Under the pieces are notes generated by a model that saw only the letters and a program-made list of their open reading frames with translations, had not been told where the DNA came from and ran no database searches. The position numbers were made by a program, and so were the translations under genes. A stretch of 10,640 nucleotides of DNA from an uncultured Eubacteriales bacterium (GTDB lineage: Bacteria > Bacillota > Clostridia > Monoglobales > Firm-18). The stretch lies in the NCBI GenBank assembly GCA_905210885.1, contig CAJLYO010000040.1:1-10640 (forward strand), in the 5' to 3' direction. This document shows positions 6,215 to 10,640 of this stretch, piece after piece; the first letter of the stretch is position 1; each line of letters begins with the position of its first letter.

Positions 6215-7883
6215 CGGTTATCGTCTCCTTAAGCTTTGTCAGTGCAATTTTTGTTTCCGCCGCGGTTTCGCCCAGAAGGGACGCAATTTCCTGTACAATG
6301 CGCATTTGCTTGTCTACTACCTTATCCGCGATTTCAACGGTCTGGCGGCTGACGTTTTCCTTTTTCTCACGGGCGTTTTCTTCGTCTGTAATATCGCGCA
6401 TTATGCACACAAGCACCCGTGATTCCTTGTCATACACGATTGTTTGTTCCACATAGCGCTCATATTCCGCAAGGTACTGTCTTTCGTTGCGCACGCTTTT
6501 TCCCGTTCGTAAAACGTCCATGAAAAGCTTGGGGTCGAGCACGCGCACAATAAGGTCACCCATAATATCGGAGGGGTTTTTAAGGTTCATGATTTTCAGC
6601 GCCGCGTGGTTTATCTGCTGAACCTCAAGCGCTTCGTTTAAAACTATAAGTCCGTTGGGGGTGTTGCTTACCATTATATCGGAAAAGCTTTCCGCTTTAT
6701 CTTTAAGGTAAGGAAGGCACATGGAAATTTCCGCCTTGCCCTGGTATATGGCAACCGCCTTTTCACGGCATGTGTTATATCCGCACGAGCCGCAGTTTAA
6801 TTCGTCCGATGGCTTGAATTTGCCCATTTGACGGAGAATTTCGCCGATTTCCCTGTCTGACGGCGTGGGGAGCTTTTTGTCAATTGCCGTAAATGTTTTC
6901 TTAATTTCTAAGTTATCCGGCTGGTCTACGATAAAGTCCTTTGTTCCGGCAAAATCCGCAACAGCCATGTAATCCATAACCGGCGAGCGGTGGAATTTTT
7001 CCATAACCGGGCCGCCGACGCAGCTTCCGGCGCATGCCGACATTTCGATGAAGCATTTGTGAACATTGCCGTTTTCAATGTCGCGCAGGGCGGAAATGCA
7101 GTTTTCAACGCCGTCTATTGCCATGTAGTTATAACCCGGGTTATCAAGCGCCATGGTTTTTAATATGCCGCCTGTTGTCGGGAAAAACCGCGCACGGCTG
7201 TTTTCATCGCGGTCTGTTTCTTTTTCAAGTTCAACGCTGCTTTCCTTAAGCCAGTTTGTGAGTTCGTCAAATGTTAAAACGGCGTCAACAATACCGCCGT
7301 AATATTCCGCCTCGTCTTTTTTTGCAACGCACGGACCGATAAATACCGTCTTCGCATCGGGGTGGCGCTTTTTTATGTCCAGGCAGTGCGCCTGCATGGG
7401 CGACATCACGTCCGCAAGAAAGCGCAGCTCGTTGGGAAAATATTTCTGGACAAGCAGGTTTATGGAGTGACAGCATGATGTTATGATAACGTCGCGTCCG
7501 TCCTCGTTAATCATTCGCTCATATTCGCGCTTTACGATTGTCGCGCCGATGGCGGTTTCCTCTGCATCCGCAAAACCCAAAGCCTTCAGTGCCTTTCTCA
7601 TTGAGGCTATGCCCACGCCTTCGTAGTTTGCGATAAATGACGGTGCAAGGCTTACGTAAATCGGGTCGCCGCTTTGCAAAAGCACCTTTACTTTTTCCGT
7701 TTCGTCAACAATTTGCTTTGCATTCTGGGGACAGACAACAAAGCACTGTCCGCACAAAATACATTCGTTTCCTATTATATACGCTTGATTGCCGGAAAAT
7801 CTGATAGACTTTACCGGGCAGTGTCTTATACATTTGTAGCAGTTTTTGCAGTTTGACTTTTTAAGGGTCAGACAGTTTGCCAT
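6207..7883 (-). CDS. PAS-domain [FeFe] hydrogenase-like protein, probable H2/redox sensor (HydS/HfsB-like)
   Basis: This 558-residue soluble protein has its domains in order. Two 4Fe-4S motifs come first (C12/15/18/22; C41/44/47/51). A hydrogenase H-cluster domain follows (about 74-310) with TSCCHS (C137, C138), IGPCVAKKDE (C185, K188) and EMSACAGSC (C284, C288). A further FeS motif is C364/C367/C372/C389. A PAS domain spans about 398-500, and a charged helical tail about 500-558. All H-cluster cysteines are present, so a cofactor can probably bind. The position of the L3 methionine of catalytic enzymes is Ser282, and L1 lacks the proline after CC. PAS fusion with an H-cluster domain is the hallmark of putative sensory [FeFe] hydrogenases. 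There is no kinase or cyclase domain after PAS, so output probably passes to a partner such as the adjacent phosphatase. AGAGGTG lies before the ATG, 13 bp after the small ferredoxin gene. Confidence 0.9.
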   Translation of the reverse strand: MANCLTLKKSNCKNCYKCIRHCPVKSIRFSGNQAYIIGNECILCGQCFVVCPQNAKQIVDETEKVKVLLQSGDPIYVSLAPSFIANYEGVGIASMRKALKALGFADAEETAIGATIVKREYERMINEDGRDVIITSCCHSINLLVQKYFPNELRFLADVMSPMQAHCLDIKKRHPDAKTVFIGPCVAKKDEAEYYGGIVDAVLTFDELTNWLKESSVELEKETDRDENSRARFFPTTGGILKTMALDNPGYNYMAIDGVENCISALRDIENGNVHKCFIEMSACAGSCVGGPVMEKFHRSPVMDYMAVADFAGTKDFIVDQPDNLEIKKTFTAIDKKLPTPSDREIGEILRQMGKFKPSDELNCGSCGYNTCREKAVAIYQGKAEISMCLPYLKDKAESFSDIMVSNTPNGLIVLNEALEVQQINHAALKIMNLKNPSDIMGDLIVRVLDPKLFMDVLRTGKSVRNERQYLAEYERYVEQTIVYDKESRVLVCIMRDITDEENAREKKENVSRQTVEIADKVVDKQMRIVQEIASLLGETAAETKIALTKLKETITDE

Positions 7884-7896
7884 AAATTCACACCTC

Positions 7897-8133
7897 TTAT
7901 TTATTCAAAACGTTTTTATTGAAAAAATCGTCAACCGTCTCCGGGCTGAGCGAGAAAAATTCATCGTCTGCAGTAACGCATACGCCCTCCTGGCATCTGC
8001 CCAGGCAGAAGGTGCCGGAAAGCTCTACCTTATCCTCAAGCTTGTTCTGCGCAATAAGCTCCTGAAGGCGCTCAACGACCTGCCTTGAGCCTTTGATATG
8101 ACATGATGAACCGATACATACTGTTATTTTCAT
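7897..8133 (-). CDS. Small thioredoxin-like [2Fe-2S] ferredoxin (NuoE/HydC-like domain protein)
   Basis: This 78-residue protein starts at ATG 8133, where AAGGAGG lies seven bases upstream. An in-frame ATG at 8160 lacks a site and falls within the predicted leader. The cysteine pattern C6-x4-C11 and C43-x3-C47 is that of the thioredoxin-like [2Fe-2S] domain in NuoE and bacterial HydC subunits. A fifth cysteine is C52. It likely carries electrons to or from one of the two downstream hydrogenases, or gives a redox input to the PAS protein. It is the first gene of the four-gene hydrogenase operon. The small size and first position fit the first gene of the hfs-type cluster. Partner choice is inferred. 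Confidence 0.88.
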   Translation of the reverse strand: MKITVCIGSSCHIKGSRQVVERLQELIAQNKLEDKVELSGTFCLGRCQEGVCVTADDEFFSLSPETVDDFFNKNVLNK

Positions 8134-8140
8134 TTTGTTT

Positions 8141-8147
8141 CCTCCTT
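8141..8147 (-). promoter_or_regulatory. Ribosome binding site deciding the start of the [2Fe-2S] ferredoxin
   Basis: AAGGAGG on the minus strand stands seven bases before the ATG at 8133. It selects that start over the in-frame ATG at 8160. Confidence 0.85.
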
Positions 8148-8170
8148 GTATTACAGACATACTTTGTTAC

Positions 8171-8199
8171 ATTTTATCATATTTTGTCGGCATAATCAA
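8171..8199 (-). promoter_or_regulatory. Sigma-A promoter of the hydrogenase operon
   Basis: On the minus strand TTGATT (8199-8194), a 17-base spacer and TAAAAT (8176-8171) give a good housekeeping promoter. Transcription should start near 8164, leaving a leader of about 31 bases before the ferredoxin ATG. The A/T-tract at 8201-8227 lies directly upstream and may act as an UP element for this and the divergent promoter. Confidence 0.65.
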
Positions 8200-8227
8200 C
8201 ATGTTTAAAAATTTTTTTAAAAAAGTA

Positions 8228-8256
8228 TTGACAACCAAAAAATAATGTGCTATTAT
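8228..8256 (+). promoter_or_regulatory. Sigma-A promoter of the gntR-ABC operon
   Basis: TTGACA (8228-8233), exactly 17 bases, then TATTAT (8251-8256) form a near-consensus promoter with an expected start near 8263. Its -10 box lies downstream of the in-frame ATG at 8245, which rules that ATG out as the regulator's start for this transcript. Confidence 0.8.
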
Positions 8257-8272
8257 CATCATAGAGCGTATG

Positions 8273-8288
8273 AGTACATAATAGTACA
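8273..8288 (+). promoter_or_regulatory. Candidate GntR (YtrA-type) operator: AGTACA direct repeat / GTAC-N6-GTAC
   Basis: AGTACA occurs at 8273-8278 and again at 8283-8288, one helical turn apart. Because GTAC is its own complement, the core also reads as an inverted repeat GTAC-N6-GTAC. The site falls about 10-25 bases after the predicted transcription start and just before the ribosome site. That is where a GntR-family autorepressor, whose operators usually contain GT...AC, would block transcription. This is inference from sequence and position. Confidence 0.5.
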
Positions 8289-8307
8289 CTTTAGAAAGGA
8301 GCCGGTT

Positions 8308-8682
8308 ATGTTTGGAATTTCATTAAACAATAAGCAGCCAATATACGAGCAGCTTTGCGACAGCATAACGAAATTGGTTATAAGCGGTGTGCTTGAGCCA
8401 AATTCGCCGCTGCCGTCGGTGCGCGAAACTGCGGCGGAGCTTGCCGTAAATCCCAATACGGTGCAAAAAGCCTTCACGGAGCTTGAACGCAGCGGGGTTG
8501 CCTATTCGGTGAACGGCAAAGGCCGTTTTGTTACGGACGATATTGAACTGCTTAGAAAGAACATGTTGAAAAGCACATTGGAAGAAATCAAGCCGTATGT
8601 TTTGCAGCTTAAAAAATACGGTGCTGACAAAAAAACGGTTGTATCGGAAATCGAGAAAATGTATGGGGAGGATGGGCAATGA
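8308..8682 (+). CDS. GntR-family regulator, YtrA subfamily
   Basis: This 124-residue protein has a GntR winged helix and the short helical tail typical of the YtrA subfamily. PIYEQLCDSI opens the domain (11-20). LPSVRETAAELAVNPNTVQK (35-54) is the helix-turn-helix, NGKGRFV (69-75) the wing, and residues about 80-120 form the helical dimerisation tail. YtrA regulators normally repress their own ABC transporter operon in response to membrane-active compounds or cell-wall stress. The ATG at 8308 is chosen because AAAGGAG stands six bases upstream and the promoter lies between it and the longer frame's ATG. The stop overlaps the ABC ATPase start (ATGA), so the two are translationally coupled. A candidate operator lies at 8273-8288. 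Confidence 0.92.
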   Translation: MFGISLNNKQPIYEQLCDSITKLVISGVLEPNSPLPSVRETAAELAVNPNTVQKAFTELERSGVAYSVNGKGRFVTDDIELLRKNMLKSTLEEIKPYVLQLKKYGADKKTVVSEIEKMYGEDGQ

Positions 8683-9581
8683 TAAGGACAGAAAAGCTTT
8701 GCAAAACCCTTGACGGCAACGTTGTGCTAAAAGACCTTAACCTGTCGGTAAAACGCGGCAGCATTTACGGTCTTATAGGCTCAAACGGCGCCGGAAAGTC
8801 AACGCTTTTAAATATTTTGTCCGGTATTTACAAGGCAGACTCCGGCGAGGCGGAGATATACGGCAAAGATATATATGAAAACACGAAAATCAAGGGCAAA
8901 ACCGCATATATAACAGACGACCCGTTTTACTTCACCGGGTACACCGTTGACGAAACTGCGCGGTATCTTGACAATATTTACGAAAGCTTCAGCATGGAAA
9001 AATACAGGTCTGTCGCTGAGATTTTCCCCATTGATACGTCTAAGAAAATAAGCACGTTTTCAAAGGGAATGAAGCGCCAGGTAAGCATAATTTTGGCGAT
9101 TGCTCAGTGTCCGGAAATTCTTTTGTGCGATGAAAGCTTTGACGGTCTTGACCCGGTTATACGCCAAATGGTAAAAAGACTTTTGGTAAGCGAGGTTGCC
9201 CAAAACGGCATGACGGTTGTTATTTCTTCTCATAACCTTCGTGAAATGGAGAATTTGTGCGATACAATCGGCGTTTTGCACGACCACAAAATAATTCTTG
9301 AAAAAAGCGTTTCCGATATTAAGGACACAATCCACAGGTTCCAGGCGGCGTATAAGCCAATGATTGACATTGCAAGCCTTGAAGCCGAGCTTGATATCGT
9401 AAGTAAAAGCTTAAGAGGAAATATATTAGAGCTTGTGGCGCGGGGCGACGCGGATAAAATCGAGGCTGTTCTGGAAAAGTATAATCCTTTGCTTGTGGAT
9501 AAAACGGAGCTTACTTTGGAGGACATATTTATTTGTGAAATGGAGGTAAGCGGATATGACTTCTCTAAAATCCTGCTTTAA
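8679..9581 (+). CDS. ABC transporter ATP-binding protein (YtrB-like)
   Basis: This 300-residue ATPase is found at the inner face of the membrane. Walker A is GSNGAGKST (34-42), the signature is FSKGMKRQ (127-134), Walker B with catalytic glutamate is LLCDESFDGLDP (148-159; D151, E152), and the switch histidine is H185 in ISSHNL. The segment at 77-82, where the Q-loop glutamine is expected, reads YITDDP. Residues about 215-300 form a C-terminal extension seen in drug- and lantibiotic-type exporter ATPases. The gene overlaps the regulator by 4 bp and the permease by 26 bp, so the three are made together. With the permease it probably forms an exporter or a bacitracin/cell-wall-stress type transporter; the substrate is unknown. 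Confidence 0.92.
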   Translation: MIRTEKLCKTLDGNVVLKDLNLSVKRGSIYGLIGSNGAGKSTLLNILSGIYKADSGEAEIYGKDIYENTKIKGKTAYITDDPFYFTGYTVDETARYLDNIYESFSMEKYRSVAEIFPIDTSKKISTFSKGMKRQVSIILAIAQCPEILLCDESFDGLDPVIRQMVKRLLVSEVAQNGMTVVISSHNLREMENLCDTIGVLHDHKIILEKSVSDIKDTIHRFQAAYKPMIDIASLEAELDIVSKSLRGNILELVARGDADKIEAVLEKYNPLLVDKTELTLEDIFICEMEVSGYDFSKILL

Positions 9582-10640
9582 TTTCAAGCTGTTTCGCGAG
9601 TCGTTTAAACAGCAGAAATATATTATGATTTTACATACGATAATGCTGTTTGTCGTAACGACGCTCCCGGCGCTTGTGGCAAAAAACAATATGGACACCG
9701 CCATGAGCCGGGCAAGCGTAGATTACAGCTATATGCTGCGTGACATAGCGATGTATTTAAGCGGAATGAACCCTGCTATGATGCTGCTTTTAACTGCGGC
9801 GTCGGCGGTTACTGCAATGTGGATTTTCGGATATTTGTATAAGCGTTCCTCAATGCAGTTTTATAATTCTATGCCCCATACCAGAGAATGTGTGTATATT
9901 TCAAGGGCGCTGTCCGGTATTGCGGCGCTTATTCTGCCGCTGATTCTGGTATATGCGGTAAACTCGGTTGTATATAGCGCTGTCGGTGTGGCAGGGGCAA
10001 TTGAAGGGCTTTCAATGTTTAAGTCGTTTTTGAAGGTTGTGCTTTACTACTGCTGTGTTTATTCGGTGTTCTGCTTTGGTGCGTCTGTTGCCGGAAACTA
10101 CTTCGCACAGGCTGTTGCGCCGGCGTTTGTGTTCCTTGTATATTTTGTTTCCACAGGTATATTTTATGTTGCGGTGCAGGCATGGTTCACGCGTCTTTCG
10201 ATACGGTTTTACTATGAAGCGGCGTATATTTTTCCGCCGTTGCTCTTAGCGGACAGCTACGGTGCGGCAGCATCGGTATTTAATTATGTGTACACAGTAA
10301 TTTATACACTTGTGTTTATGTTTCTGGGTCTTGTGCTTTACAAATTCAGAAAAAGCGAAAACACCGGCAAATTTTTCGCCTACGGTGCAATAAGTGTATT
10401 TTTAAAGTATTACACGACGTTTTTTGCGGCGATGCTTGCCGGGGCATTTATGGCTGAGATGTCCAACAATAACCCGGCACTTACGTTTTTCGGATACATC
10501 CTCGGTGCTTTTTTGTGCTTTATAATTGTCCAGGCGGTTTTCGAGCGCAATTTCAAGGCTATGTTTTCAAATATGAAAAGACTTGCGGTTTACGCCGTAA
10601 TTGTCAGCGGTGATGCTCACGCTCGTGCTTTCGCTGCCCT
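9556..10640 (+). CDS. ABC transporter permease, YtrC/D-like (partial, runs off right edge; possible frameshift near 10609)
   Basis: At least 361 codons are present, starting at ATG 9556 inside the end of the ATPase gene, with GGAGG nine bases upstream (9542-9546). It is a strongly hydrophobic membrane protein. Likely helices lie at residues about 23-43, 73-94, 116-142, 160-205, 240-265 and 285-305, and around 320-340. A short hydrophilic segment FYNSMPHTRE follows the second helix, as in the large clostridial permeases paired with YtrA/YtrB-type genes, where a similar SLP-x-(T/S)R motif precedes a helix. The reading frame stays open to the edge, but from residue 352 (10609) it turns hydrophilic in what should be a helix; the +1 frame is hydrophobic there. 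The substrate is unknown. Confidence 0.85.
   Translation, partial: MTSLKSCFNFKLFRESFKQQKYIMILHTIMLFVVTTLPALVAKNNMDTAMSRASVDYSYMLRDIAMYLSGMNPAMMLLLTAASAVTAMWIFGYLYKRSSMQFYNSMPHTRECVYISRALSGIAALILPLILVYAVNSVVYSAVGVAGAIEGLSMFKSFLKVVLYYCCVYSVFCFGASVAGNYFAQAVAPAFVFLVYFVSTGIFYVAVQAWFTRLSIRFYYEAAYIFPPLLLADSYGAAASVFNYVYTVIYTLVFMFLGLVLYKFRKSENTGKFFAYGAISVFLKYYTTFFAAMLAGAFMAEMSNNNPALTFFGYILGAFLCFIIVQAVFERNFKAMFSNMKRLAVYAVIVSGDAHARAFAA

Noticed and set aside
8134..8160. Nine-residue N-terminal extension of the [2Fe-2S] ferredoxin (ATG at 8160)
   Set aside because: The AAGGAGG at 8141-8147 lies inside the extension and is placed for ATG 8133; the extension has no ribosome site of its own.
8160..8182. 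Rex (NADH-sensing repressor) operator at the hydrogenase promoter
   Set aside because: One half-site (GTAACAA on the minus strand) matches the TTGTTAA-N4-TTAACAA consensus well, but the other half at the required spacing matches only 2 of 7 bases.
8245..8307. Longer start for the GntR regulator at 8245
   Set aside because: The promoter -10 box (8251-8256) and candidate operator lie inside the extension, and the GntR fold begins at MFGISLNNKQ (8308).
1..10640. CRISPR arrays, tRNA or rRNA genes, insertion sequences, riboswitches
   Set aside because: No regularly spaced repeats, no cloverleaf-like segment, no transposase motif or terminal inverted repeats were seen, and the intergenic leaders (about 16-45 bases) are too short for known riboswitches.

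Overview
The window comes from an anaerobic, low- to mid-GC Firmicute of the class Clostridia, probably a gut-type member. The evidence is the strong AAGGAGG ribosome sites, the consensus sigma-A promoters, two clostridial-type [FeFe] hydrogenases and an amino-sugar kinase closely resembling the bifidobacterial/clostridial NahK family. It is almost fully coding. The longest gene-free stretches are the two divergent promoter regions, 2560-2683 and 8134-8307, so no gap exceeds 300 bases. I see no tRNA, rRNA, CRISPR, insertion sequence or phage gene.

Region 1 (1-3597) is an amino-sugar module. On the minus strand, an N-acetylhexosamine 1-kinase (nahK-type) is followed 11 bp later by one long reading frame. 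That frame joins a complete glucosamine-6-phosphate deaminase (NagB) directly to a ROK-family sugar kinase, and it runs off the left edge. An AraC-family regulator is divergently transcribed and is the obvious candidate regulator. The genes suggest phosphorylation of free amino sugars and channelling of GlcN-6-P to fructose-6-P. NagA, a sugar-phosphate mutase and the GNB/LNB phosphorylase are not in the window.

Region 2 (3603-8199, minus strand) is a tight four-gene [FeFe]-hydrogenase operon. In order of transcription it encodes a small [2Fe-2S] thioredoxin-like ferredoxin, a hydrogenase-like protein carrying a PAS domain (sensory or HydS-like), a SpoIIE/PP2C-type phosphatase with an extra C-terminal domain, and a second, catalytic-looking group-B-type [FeFe] hydrogenase. 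The layout resembles the hfsABCD cluster described in Thermoanaerobacterium saccharolyticum (from memory). A sensory H-cluster protein next to a phosphatase suggests a redox- or H2-responsive circuit tied to hydrogen metabolism. The operon shares a bidirectional terminator with the araC gene.

Region 3 (8228-10640, plus strand) diverges from the hydrogenase operon. It holds a YtrA-type GntR repressor, an ABC ATPase and a large ABC permease that leaves the right edge. The three genes are translationally coupled by overlaps. A consensus promoter is followed by a GTAC repeat that is a plausible autoregulatory operator. The permease frame becomes suddenly hydrophilic near 10609, in a way that suggests a one-base frameshift.
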